From Acanthaster planci (lineage: Eukaryota; Echinodermata; Asteroidea; Valvatida; Acanthasteridae): a stretch of DNA of 45,086 bases. Position 1 is the stretch's first letter. Every line of letters begins with the position of its first letter. The position numbers and the translations under genes were made by a program. The stretch spans positions 952,327 through 997,412 of the forward strand of contig NW_019091454.1 of the NCBI RefSeq assembly GCF_001949145.1. Reading direction: 5' to 3'. Below are positions 20,490-28,264 of this stretch, in pieces. The notes under the pieces are model-generated. The model worked only from the letters and a program-made list of their open reading frames with translations. It had not been told where the DNA came from and searched no databases.

Positions 20490-20983
20490 ATGTGAGAGTG
20501 TGCCTGGATTGTCGGAGACTCGCTGGATCGATGGGCAGCCAATAACTTAGGTGTCAATTTCAAGTTCAATGGCGGGGAAGGAGTGGAGCACGCATACACG
20601 AATTACCACAATTATTGGACAACATCAGGGAAGCGCGCATCATCGTCGTACACATTGGGACCAATGATTCAGTGCAGCTCAACTTCTTGGCGTTCCGGCA
20701 GACGCTGGTTATATTATCTGGGGGAATGCCAGGAGAGGTTTCCGAATGCAATTTTGTCCTTGCTGTAACTTTGGCGTTTGGGGGCAAGGCTAGTTCTTCT
20801 GTGGGTGGCGTTACTCGCGAGTGGCAATTTACGGCCCCAGAAGAGCTCCATTATCCAAACTTTTTGTCACTCAATCGTTTTGTTCCCCGTAATGTGCCAC
20901 ATGGGCAGATTCAGGTTTTATTCAATATAGTCCATATATTTTGCAGTAGATTCATGGCCAGTGATGTGTCACAGCTAAGCTAA
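20490..20983 (+). pseudogene. SGNH/GDSL hydrolase-like domain downstream of the recombinase
   Basis: Block I reads WIVGDSLDRWAANNLG (about 20505-20552), giving the GDS motif with the nucleophilic Ser. After a frameshift, EARIIVVHIGTNDSVQLNFL (about 20634) gives the G-x-N-D motif of block III. The stretch then continues open to 20981 (FVLAVTLAFGGKASSSV, RFVPRNVPHGQ). The final D-x-x-H block is not clear. Such domains hydrolyse esters; in retrotransposons their substrate is unproven, with lipid or acetyl ester cleavage proposed. The identity rests on two motifs and on its position after the recombinase. Confidence 0.6.
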
Positions 20984-21600
20984 TTGGATTGAAGCTGGAA
21001 CTGGAAAGAAAGACCACACTGTAAATAATCCAGTGATTACAACTGTTTTATGAACACAAAAGAAAATTTAATTATCGCTTCCAATTAATTCCAATTTATT
21101 ATCTAAGGACAAGTGTTCTACATACACAATTAAAAGAGAAATTTAAGTACCACTTCCAATTAATCCCGATTAACTATCTTTTCCTGAGGTCGAGTCCCCA
21201 AGAGAATGTACCACTGATTAACATAGGAAACCCAGTGGTAAAATGCACAGCCTGTTATCTTTAAAATATTATGGAAATAAGCTCTGATAACAAATAATCT
21301 CAATGATTCGTGACTATAGTGAACTACATGTAGCTTCAAAATCTTCAACCCGTAAACCTCAACTAAACTTCAGGGCATCATTCTCATCTACATTGTCGAC
21401 TACACTTCAGAGCATCATTCTCAATCTATATTAGTGTCGACTACACTGAACAATGGGTAAAACTACTCAGACAAATGTGCTACAATATCTGAAGTTTAAA
21501 ATCAAGTTCCCGATTCTCTAGCCAACTTGCCGATCAGATTCAATCTGAAAATACCAGGGATCTCATAAATCACTTAAAACCACAATTATCTAATTGTAAT
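20984..21600. other. Non-coding
   Basis: AT-rich DNA with short internal duplications (the motif CTTCCAATTAATTCC / CTTCCAATTAATCCC near 21078 and 21152; ACTACACTTCAGAGCATCATTCTC near 21400 echoing 21365). No gene seen. Confidence 0.4.
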
Positions 21601-21686
21601 ATATTGTGACGGGACAACTGACACCTTTTTGTGGCGGACCGGCAGACTGGCCTGATCGGAGATAGAATTGACCTGGCCTAACCCCA
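21601..21686 (+). repeat. 86-bp dispersed repeat, copy 1 (abuts assembly gap)
   Basis: The stretch, including GGGACAACTGACACC and GCAGACTGGCCTGATCGG, matches the reverse complement of 38989-39074 with only scattered differences. It runs straight into the N gap, so a larger repeat may be hidden there. Confidence 0.85.
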
Positions 21687-21885
21687 NNNNNNNNNNNNNN
21701 NNNNNNNNNNNNNNNNNNNNNNNNNNNNNNNNNNNNNNNNNNNNNNNNNNNNNNNNNNNNNNNNNNNNNNNNNNNNNNNNNNNNNNNNNNNNNNNNNNNN
21801 NNNNNNNNNNNNNNNNNNNNNNNNNNNNNNNNNNNNNNNNNNNNNNNNNNNNNNNNNNNNNNNNNNNNNNNNNNNNNNNNNNNNN
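21687..21885. other. Assembly gap (run of N)
   Basis: 199 unresolved bases. The flanks are repeat sequence (left) and AT-rich sequence (right), so the gap was probably caused by a repeat. Confidence 0.98.
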
Positions 21886-23046
21886 AATTATTTGATTGGT
21901 TTATTCAATGTCAGTGCCCAGTTATCCGTTATATACAACAGCAATTAACTATACACAAAATTATCCTCACGGGGAGGTAGTCCTACGTGGTCAACTGCAC
22001 CACGATAGTGATTAATCAGCCTTATCCTTAACCTACATCAAAATAACTCTCACGGTGATCAGGGTAAACCTCACAGCGATCAGGGTAACCCTCACAATAA
22101 CCAGGTAACCCTCACAGTGATCAGGGTAACCCTTAAGTCTAAATAAATAATCTACCGATGGCTTATATCTGATAAGTCTTGACCACACAAGCAACAGGGT
22201 AGACTTATACAACAATAATCTCTACTGCCTTTCGAAGCAACACAGTTCCCAAACTACAACAAGGTTTAAGGTTGCTTAAATAACCCTCACCCACTTCAAG
22301 TTATTATGAAATAACACAGGTAAGTTGATTAAGAAGGTGATTATAATAGTCCTCACCAGACTCTAACGGAAACCTGCACCCAGAAAACCTCAACGAGGAA
22401 AGCAAGCTCCCAGACCAGGACTGCAACCGTCGCTATGCCAACAAGCATGGAACAACGGCACACAGTCCTAGTCTAAGCTCCGCTAATTCCCCAATTAACT
22501 GGTTCACACGGGTTCCCTAACCTTATAATCTACCACTTCTTAAATAAACGAGACTGTCTAACGATTCCCCAATCTTCAAAGAGATCTGATATAATCGGCA
22601 GCTCCGGCAACTGAGAACAAGTACCACACTAACTGATCGCACCAGGTACACTTGAGGTAGATCCCCAACCACCAGCGGTCGTATGTCAGATTTACACTCG
22701 AAACTCAAAACACAACTCCACAGAGCTCTGGTTAGCACGCTGCCATCTTGAGAAGTCCCGGCAACCCACGCAGCCAGCGCCCAGACTTAAGGTAATGCAC
22801 GCCTCTGATTAGTTGCCGCGCGCATGTTCAATGCACGAATTAGACGGACCTGAATTATTAACGACCCAGACTGAACACAAGTCTGCGCAGCTACCCTGTT
22901 TCGCCACAATATGAAAAATTGATAAAAGAAATACAGTTCACCGCAATCGCAAAATTTTGTTCTGTTGAAGTGAGGTACTGGTCCAGTTCAGTTGACGACC
23001 AAGGTGCTGTGCCTCCACTTCACCCGGTAGGATCATTCACATCACC
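21886..23046. other. Non-coding
   Basis: No gene recognised. It contains the minisatellite at 22043-22134; the rest shows scattered CTCAC and CAACAAGG motifs but no coding signal. Confidence 0.4.
22043..22134 (+). repeat. Minisatellite, ~21-bp unit
   Basis: About 4.5 units of the theme GTAACCCTCACAGTGATCAG: 22043, 22063, 22084, 22104 and a partial last one. The unit length is 20-21 bp with scattered substitutions. Confidence 0.8.
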
Positions 23047-23251
23047 GTTAGCATGGTTTTTATGGTGCACCGTGCAGTGATCAATGGCGTCAATGGCGGT
23101 GATTTGCTGTGCCGGATTTGTCAGCGCCCTCTATTGTTGGCCTATGATGCAAGATCGGTCATCTGGAGTCTTGTTCGTGACCACCACAAGGCTCAACAGG
23201 AAAACATCAAGTCAGAGCGAGCCATCTAATATTTAATGAAACGTTGGCCAC
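23047..23251 (+). repeat. Dispersed repeat R1, copy 1 (left half of an interrupted copy)
   Basis: This 205-bp segment is closely similar to 30718-30924, in the same orientation; for example GGCGGTGATTTGCTGTGCCG is identical in both. In copy 1 the repeat breaks off after TTGGCCA and resumes at 24504. In copy 2 the two halves are contiguous. Confidence 0.9.
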
Positions 23252-24503
23252 TGTCACAGTTTGATTTCATTTAGAGATTTTGTTTTATTATAGAAATGTG
23301 CCGTGTTTTGTTAACTTAAAATTGTGCTAAATTCTAGAATGTTGTGATTCAATTGAACTTAATGGTTAAAGGTATTCACTGGCGGACGAAATGTCGAGGC
23401 CAGTCCGTGCGACTTTATATCAAGTAGTTAGTGAATGGTTGAAAAGTATGGACTGGACTCTGGTCAGTAGTCAATGGTCGTTAGACAATAAGAAAAGACT
23501 GTTTATTGGCCGCGACCATTCACTAGTTGGTACGGTTTTAAGGAATTTGGGACAATGCATAGCGCTTCCGTATAAAAAACCTGGGAAGGGCGTCGGCTTG
23601 GCACTTGGTGACGAGATTGACTGCTAGCACTGCGTTGGGGCATTAGAGGCCCGTCTAACCCGTTCACCCCCGATGCGTTTGGTCGGGGATTGGGTTCGTT
23701 TTCGCAAATACTGCATTGTATTGGGGAGCTTGAGGGCACCAAGATGCGAGCGAAAATGCCAGCAGTCTAGAAGTCTTGTCACCTCGTCGCCCACATCTTC
23801 AAACTTGACAGCCATGCCAGGTTACCTGATATAGCCTGTAAGTATTTTATTTTGTTTTAAAAACTGCAACAAAATTCTGTGAAGTGTTGTTAATGTATTA
23901 TTGGAAAGAACGTAGTAGTTCATGGGTCCATGATGAAATGAATTATGTTCATTTTGCTTGATTAAAAGCGAACAAAACGTTGTAATGTTTTAGGAGATTT
24001 TTATGAAACAAACACTGTGGTAAATTATTCAAGCGATAATCCGAAACATTGGAAATGTAGTGAAAGTGATTGGTCAGAAATTGTTTGAAAGTAGTTCATT
24101 GTAATGGATTTAGTTAATCAAAATGGATTTTGTATTACAAATAGGGCTTTTTATCTTGGACTGGGGTCTTGGTTGACGGGTAGACGTTCCCCCACTGATG
24201 TGCCGTGCCAGGATGACACCTAGCCCCGGGGACGACAGCAGGACCCGCCTCAAACCGCGATCCGGACCAAAGACCACAAGTGCCCATCAGTATCTTTTAA
24301 TTTTGATATGTTCTCCTCGAGGTTTGCTTTGAATGTGTTTAAGATGAACTGTGTAATTAGTGGTATTTAAAAGGGGATTAACATATTAAATGTGTTGAAC
24401 TATATTTGATCGTGTTTGGTCCTATATTTTCTCTGAGTTGTTCTTTTCAGAGTATTGGTTCAAAGGTATGATTACCAAGACTTTTTAGGAATACTTGTGA
24501 CAG
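23251..24503. mobile_element. 1.25-kb insertion with short terminal inverted repeats
   Basis: The segment begins CTGTCACA (23251-23258) and ends TGTGACAG (24496-24503), perfect 8-bp inverted ends. It sits exactly at the point where copy 1 of the dispersed repeat is interrupted, while copy 2 (30718-30977) is uninterrupted. CCA (or GCCA) is present on both sides, a possible 3-4-bp target duplication. The interior has one 78-codon frame (23391-23627) and nothing I recognise as a transposase, so it looks like a non-autonomous DNA transposon of unknown superfamily. Confidence 0.7.
23391..23627 (+). CDS. Unknown 78-aa ORF in the TIR insertion
   Basis: ATG at 23391, TAG at 23625-23627. It begins MSRPVRATLYQVVSEWLKSM, with basic stretches (DNKKRLFIGRDH, YKKPGKGVG). 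There is no recognised domain, signal peptide or membrane segment. In a 1.25-kb insert such a frame could be chance or the leftover of a transposase exon. On the opposite strand 23815-23624 is also open (DVGDEVTRLLDCWHFRSHLG). Confidence 0.2.
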   Translation: MSRPVRATLYQVVSEWLKSMDWTLVSSQWSLDNKKRLFIGRDHSLVGTVLRNLGQCIALPYKKPGKGVGLALGDEIDC

Positions 24504-24560
24504 CCATATATACCACAATAATATTCGAAATCCTAGCTAAAAAATCAGCTCTTTCAGGTA
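24504..24560 (+). repeat. Dispersed repeat R1, copy 1 (right half)
   Basis: 57 bp that align without gaps to 30921-30977 with a few substitutions (for example AATCCTAGCTAAAAAATCAG against AATCCTAGCTATAAGATCGG). Confidence 0.85.
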
Positions 24561-24902
24561 TAATCTTGAAGTCACATTTTTTAAAACACCATGAAATTCA
24601 GTTGAATAATCACTGTGCGAGATCAATTTCATAATATCGACACAACCAACCATTATGTTCGACATGGGCATAAAAGAAAAGGGAGAATAACTGATGCTCC
24701 AAAGCTTGAACTGCTGTTTTAAAAGACTACAGAAGCAATACAGCGTGGGTAGCAATTTTCTATTGTAAAGATAAATCGTCTTTTGATCAAATGCTCGATG
24801 AAAATGATGTGGTGCCGTATGACGAACGCGATCGACTGAAATAGGATTTACGTAATTTTAAATTTAGTAAATTGATTGTAAAAACCCGGCTGCCTGTGCA
24901 TT

Positions 24903-25490
24903 ATGTGCTCAAATAAAAAGGAGATTTATTTTCAGAAATTATATAAAAGTAGAAAGATGAATAATAAAATGTGTAGTCGCTGTAAGAAATTGAAAGTAAT
25001 TTCCGATTTTCGAATCAAGTCAAACGGCGAGGTTAATTTGAATTGTAACGAGTGTTGTGATAAAATTACAGCGAGTCAAAATAAAAATAGATGCGAACAC
25101 GGGAGAAGAAGATGCCGATGTATAAAATGTGACGGCGTGGGAATTTGTCAACATAATAGATTAAGAAGCACATGTAGAATTTGTAGCGATTCCATTAAAG
25201 TCATGATTTGCGAATGGCTCTATCACTGCCGTCAAAAGGATAAGAAGCGTGGCTTATGGGATCCCGATCATTTTATACACACAGATTTTTGCCGCGAGTC
25301 AATCGAGGATTATGATCATTGCTTTTACGATGATTGCAAAATAAAGGTACAAATTATAGAGTACAAATCTGACCTAGGTACTATAGAGCGGTTAAACAAA
25401 AGTGGTCACATCAAGTCCAACTGCGTACTCTGCTGCTTAAGTTGTAATAACAGAAAAAGGTCAAATAAGTTTGCTTTGCAGATTAGTTAA
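24903..25490 (+). CDS. HNH endonuclease-like protein with Cys/His zinc cassettes (Polinton-borne)
   Basis: A 195-residue intact frame, ATG 24903 to TAA 25488-25490; a second ATG is at 24957. Residues 24-51 hold a zinc ribbon: C24-x2-C27 (MCSRCKK) and C48-x2-C51 (NCNEC). Two C-x-H...C-x2-C cassettes follow: RCEHGRRRCRCIKCDG (63-78) and ICQHNRLRSTCRICSD (81-96). The C-terminal third has C140 and C145, and then TIERLNKSGHIKSN (160-173) with CCLSCNNRK, the H-N and C-x2-C-N pattern of HNH nucleases. Proteins with such cassettes are known to me from large DNA viruses and relatives. A DNA-cutting or binding role is likely, its target unknown. It is the best preserved gene of the relic. Confidence 0.7.
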   Translation: MCSNKKEIYFQKLYKSRKMNNKMCSRCKKLKVISDFRIKSNGEVNLNCNECCDKITASQNKNRCEHGRRRCRCIKCDGVGICQHNRLRSTCRICSDSIKVMICEWLYHCRQKDKKRGLWDPDHFIHTDFCRESIEDYDHCFYDDCKIKVQIIEYKSDLGTIERLNKSGHIKSNCVLCCLSCNNRKRSNKFALQIS

Positions 25491-25678
25491 TTATTAATTA
25501 CTTACCCTTTGCTACAGTTGGGCTGCATAAGCTAAACTGTAGCATTTTTAAGTTTAGTTATAATTAAATATAAGCTGTTACAATTAATTCAAGTAGTTAT
25601 CGAACCAGTTATCGCAGTTAATTTAACTTATTACACCTACAAATACGTACGACTTAAATTAACGTTCAACAAATTTAA
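25491..25678. other. AT-rich spacer between Polinton genes
   Basis: No gene seen. The sequence is very AT-rich with TTAATTA-like motifs. Confidence 0.5.
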
Positions 25679-26202
25679 AACATATATATTAAAACGGACG
25701 ACATTATAAGCATCATCTGCGACACAAAAAACGAATCCACAGAATCTAGGGTAAACGTCAAAGATAGGCCCTGTTCAGTTGTAGACTCAGGCGAATTTGA
25801 AAAATACCTAGGCAAAGAATTTACCATTAACGACATCGAATCTTTAACCCTGGCAGAGCAGGAAAACTGTTTAATCTGTACGAAGTTCGCTTTGGCAAAT
25901 TTTAAGCTTATACGCACGTGTATTAGGCATATACCCCTATAGATCTTTTGGGCTTCAACGTCAATTTGACATCTGAAGAGGCATTAACTTAAAGACTTAA
26001 ACGACGACCCTATCATTAGTCAGACAATGGGACATTTTAAGTGAACCTTGTTACAAGTACGGTGTCTACCTGTCGCCCCTGGTAGCAACTTTAATCACGA
26101 CTAAGCACTTAGAGTTCAACAAAAGTTCTCTTATATTAAAAGAAGTCAACGGAAGAAGTAACGCCAACACCAGCACCGAGTCCAGCAAGGACAGTGACTA
26201 AA
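25679..26202 (+). pseudogene. Unknown Polinton protein, broken
   Basis: No start codon is left; the frame is open from 25679 to a TAG at 25940-25942. It reads DIISIICDTKNESTESRVNV, DRPCSVVDSGEFEKYLGKEF and TINDIESLTLAEQENCLICT. Shifted frames continue as LLGFNVNLTSEEALT, LNDDPIISQTMGHFK and CYKYGVYLSPLVATLITTKH to a TAA at 26200-26202. The even composition and acidic-then-hydrophobic pattern suggest one former gene of about 170 codons with three or four breaks. Its C-terminal part overlaps the next gene in another frame. I do not recognise a function. Confidence 0.5.
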
Positions 26203-26421
26203 ACTAAGAACCCAAAACGCATCGAACAAGGTAAACGACTTGCGGAACATAACAAAAAGATTAAACAACAGCTCGCAAAAATGGCAACGAGTGAACCGAT
26301 TAACAGTAAAATATACGCAGCGTGCATCGATAACCAATATTTAATATTAGGTGGTTTAACAATTGGTGGAATTTTACTTGCGTTTTACTTTAAAAACAAG
26401 CCCTGTCAACCAAAGGAATAG
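26140..26421 (+). pseudogene. Small Polinton membrane protein, N-terminus lost
   Basis: The frame is open from 26140 to TAG at 26419-26421, but the first in-frame initiation codon is a GTG at 26194, so the natural start seems lost. A Pro/Thr-rich lead (VTPTPAPSPARTV) is followed by a basic helix (KRIEQGKRLAEHNKKIKQQL) and one membrane segment (YLILGGLTIGGILLAFYF, about residues 50-67 from the GTG) ending in KNKPCQPKE. A basic coil plus a single C-terminal membrane span is a layout I know from small Polinton virion-type genes; function unknown. Confidence 0.6.
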
Positions 26422-26527
26422 GTTCAAAAAGCCCAAACGCCGCCAAAAGTTCAAACAAACGCACCCGAGATTTTAGACATGGAATAATTTTCAAAGTGGG
26501 TCAGTTTAAAATTATTTTATAATAAGA

Positions 26528-26755
26528 ATGAGTAACGCAAACATCAACATAAACGGTGCAGTAGTTTCAGCCATTTCCATGGGATATGCCATGCTAGGCA
26601 AAAGGCTATTGAGAATTGAGCCCCCAGATTTGGATCGAGTAAGTATTGAAGACGTAGCAAAGATGTTCGCCGTAGCCAGTGGTGCGTTAACTACCCAGGC
26701 TTGCTTAGTAGCGCAGGGTGTATTGCCTGCAAGATTACCCAGTAAGTTTAAATAG
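26528..26755 (+). CDS. Small Polinton protein, 75 aa, function unknown
   Basis: ATG at 26528, directly after the AT-rich TTTATAATAAGA; TAG at 26753-26755. It begins MSNANININGAVVSAISMGY, with a small, Ala/Gly-rich N-terminus, then the acidic segment EPPDLDRVSIEDVAKMFAVA and a helical Ala-rich end. Intact and in line with the genes before and after it. Small proteins of this look recur in Polintons near capsid-associated genes; a virion role is inferred only from the neighbourhood. Confidence 0.6.
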   Translation: MSNANININGAVVSAISMGYAMLGKRLLRIEPPDLDRVSIEDVAKMFAVASGALTTQACLVAQGVLPARLPSKFK

Positions 26756-26842
26756 TTCATTTTAAAGTTAAAGTTAAATCAAATTTGTTTTTTAGTTAAA
26801 GTTAAAAAAGGTTTATTTTAACGTAAATGTTAAGTAAGTAAA

Positions 26843-27073
26843 ATGGCAGAAGGTGGATTTGACGATTAGATTAAAAGACAATTGCAAAATTTGGCAAACG
26901 TATTGAAGAAACTCGGTTTGTCTGCTTTAGGCGCTTTGCCGGGATTCACCGGAAGCGTTTTAAGCTGGTTATTCAACGTGGCGAGTAAAGCGGTGGATTG
27001 GATCAGTGAGCACGTATGGACTTTGTTTGTAGTTGCGGGCGTTTTGGTTTTAACTTATGTGCCGAGGATGTAA
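26843..27073 (+). pseudogene. Small Polinton membrane-active-type protein with an in-frame TAG
   Basis: The natural ATG is probably 26843-26845, giving MAEGGFDD and then a TAG at 26867-26869. The same frame continues without shift: QLQNLANVLKKLGLSALGAL, PGFTGSVLSWLFNVASKAVD and the hydrophobic end HVWTLFVVAGVLVLTYVP, stop at 27071-27073. An amphipathic helix followed by a membrane segment suggests a membrane-active virion protein, by analogy only. A single stop in an otherwise sound frame points to recent decay, or less likely to readthrough. The 3' end overlaps the convergent gene by 24 bp. Confidence 0.6.
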
Positions 27074-27376
27074 GTAGGTTAAAAAATCTCGGGCAATTTT
27101 ATAAAGCATAAAACCGAGACCACCGACGGCAATGAATCCTAAAGTTAAAGACAGTTTTTCTTCGTTTTGTATGTCTAACGGTTTCTTTGTTAAAATTGGC
27201 CTGACCTTTGGTTTTGGTAAAATTGTTGGTTCTTTTTCTGGTTCTTCTTCCACTTCATTGTCAAAATCTGCGACCCCTGAAACTCCACCAGAATTTAAAC
27301 TCGGTACGTAACCGGTCTGCATGTCATTAGTCGCGATTTGTAAATTGTTATTGTATCCTTCAAACGTACCGATACG
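27050..27376 (-). CDS. Polinton protein with C-terminal membrane segment (5' end lost)
   Basis: On the minus strand the frame is open from 27376 to a stop at 27050-27052; the first ATG is 27322. Features in order: TFEGYNNNLQIATNDMQTGY, the acidic stretch ADFDNEVEEEPEKEP, the proline/basic stretch LPKPKVRPILTKKP and a membrane segment LSLTLGFIAVGGLGFMLYKI. A stop lies just upstream (27377-27379) although sensible sequence precedes the ATG, so the N-terminus was probably lost or frameshifted. Convergent with the gene ending at 27073. Function unknown; position among virion-type genes suggests a structural or assembly role. Confidence 0.5.
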   Translation of the reverse strand, partial: RIGTFEGYNNNLQIATNDMQTGYVPSLNSGGVSGVADFDNEVEEEPEKEPTILPKPKVRPILTKKPLDIQNEEKLSLTLGFIAVGGLGFMLYKIARDFLTYLHPRHIS

Positions 27377-27411
27377 TTAATCAATGTATAACCCCGGTGC
27401 AACTACGAAAT

Positions 27412-27956
27412 TTAGAGGCGTTTTCGCGTATTGTAACGAGTCTTGAAATTGGTTACCGATTGTTCGAGGTCGGGCTTTGAATTGATTAGAGATTCTACAA
27501 TCGTAATAAACTGTCTTTGTGCGTCTAATCCGGTGCCAGGGGCTAAAATGCTAGTCTTTGCTTGAGCTTGCGCACCCAGTAACCTGTAGACATAAGCTCG
27601 AATCGGTTCGTTTACCTTTGTAATTCCAACGTCCGTCAAATTGGACTTTTTAGGAAAAAAATTCCACCAAGCCAGAGTGACCGCATCTGACTGCAAAATC
27701 CAATCTACCGTATAAGGCAAGATCCTTTCGGTCGTTTAACCCAACGAAAGTCCATAAAAGTGGTTCCTGCGTATTTGCCGTTTGTCACGTGTAAATCGTG
27801 TGGATCTTCTTCAGGTTCATATTCATCTTCAGATTCTTCTTCGTTTAAGTTTACTTCTTCAGTTTCGTCGACCATTAGGCCTAATTTTTTCAAGTCGGTG
27901 TCTAATTTTGTTTCTACTTTAGATACGCGGTCATTTGGTGTAATTAATTTCAGTCT
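27412..27956 (-). pseudogene. Polinton virion-type protein, frameshifted
   Basis: Two adjoining minus-strand frames look like one gene. The first (27956-27705) has a coil-like start (RVSKVETKLDTDLKKLGLMV), an acidic stretch (ESEDEYEPEEDPHDL) and GKYAGTTFMDFRWVKRPKG, and ends at 27705. The second is open to 27412 and continues with VDWILQSDAVTLAWWNFFPK, VNEPIRAYVYRLLGAQAQAK and RQFITIVESLINSKPD. The frame changes near 27715-27735. No ATG is left at the 5' end (the upstream stop is at 27957-27959). The acidic linker followed by a compact Trp-rich domain resembles minor structural proteins, but I cannot name it. Confidence 0.5.
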
Positions 27957-28264
27957 TCATAATGCCCATTATCTTGGTCGCCTATGAGTATTAATAAACC
28001 ATCGTTACTCAGGCCTATACAATTGATTGAATAAATGCAACCAGAGCAATTGAAGCATTCGATACAATTGCTACAGTCAAAATAATCCCAACAACTATCG
28101 CATTCTTGGCAATTTTGGCAATCTTGGCAATCTGAACATTTGACACAATCTGTAGCATGACCGCAATCTTTACACGAATGAAAATGCTGAGAATCTAAAC
28201 AGTGGTAATCGCTGCCGTCTATTACGTTAAAAGACGCTTTTACGAATGGAGAATGGAGATTCAC
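27950..28264 (-). CDS. Cys-x2-Cys repeat protein, 5' end cut at the BEL/Pao junction
   Basis: The frame is open from 28264 (GTG, no ATG) to TGA at 27950-27952, 104 residues. From residue 21 to 85 it has 16 cysteines, mostly as C-x2-C steps, e.g. DCVKCSDCQDCQNCQECDSC. The DNA has 9-bp near-repeats (TTGGCAATC on the + strand). The ends are unlike the centre: a His-rich lead (HCLDSQHFH) and a hydrophobic then acidic tail (LLILIGDQDNGHYED). A regular three-residue cysteine step could bind several metal ions or form a compact solenoid. It is the last gene before BEL/Pao sequence, so the N-terminus was probably cut off. Confidence 0.5.
   Translation of the reverse strand: MNLHSPFVKASFNVIDGSDYHCLDSQHFHSCKDCGHATDCVKCSDCQDCQNCQECDSCWDYFDCSNCIECFNCSGCIYSINCIGLSNDGLLILIGDQDNGHYED

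Larger units (their letters stand above)
19715..20983 (+). mobile_element. Ngaro-like tyrosine recombinase + SGNH hydrolase element fragment
   Basis: A tyrosine recombinase remnant is followed directly by an SGNH/GDSL hydrolase-type remnant. This pairing is known from Ngaro-like elements of the DIRS superfamily. No RT was found to the left, so only the 3' coding part is present. The family differs from DIRS A-C: its box II is HSFRSG, not HDVRA. Confidence 0.65.
24780..28264. mobile_element. Polinton/Maverick relic, right part
   Basis: A compact run of small genes: an HNH/zinc-finger protein, four small membrane- or virion-type genes on +, then three on -, facing each other at 27050-27073. 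A short tail MLDENDVVPYDERDRLK ending at 24843 may be the end of another gene. The style (short AT-rich spacers, small TM proteins) matches the left part at 16-18.9 kb. The right edge is cut at 28264/28265 by BEL/Pao sequence. Confidence 0.7.
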
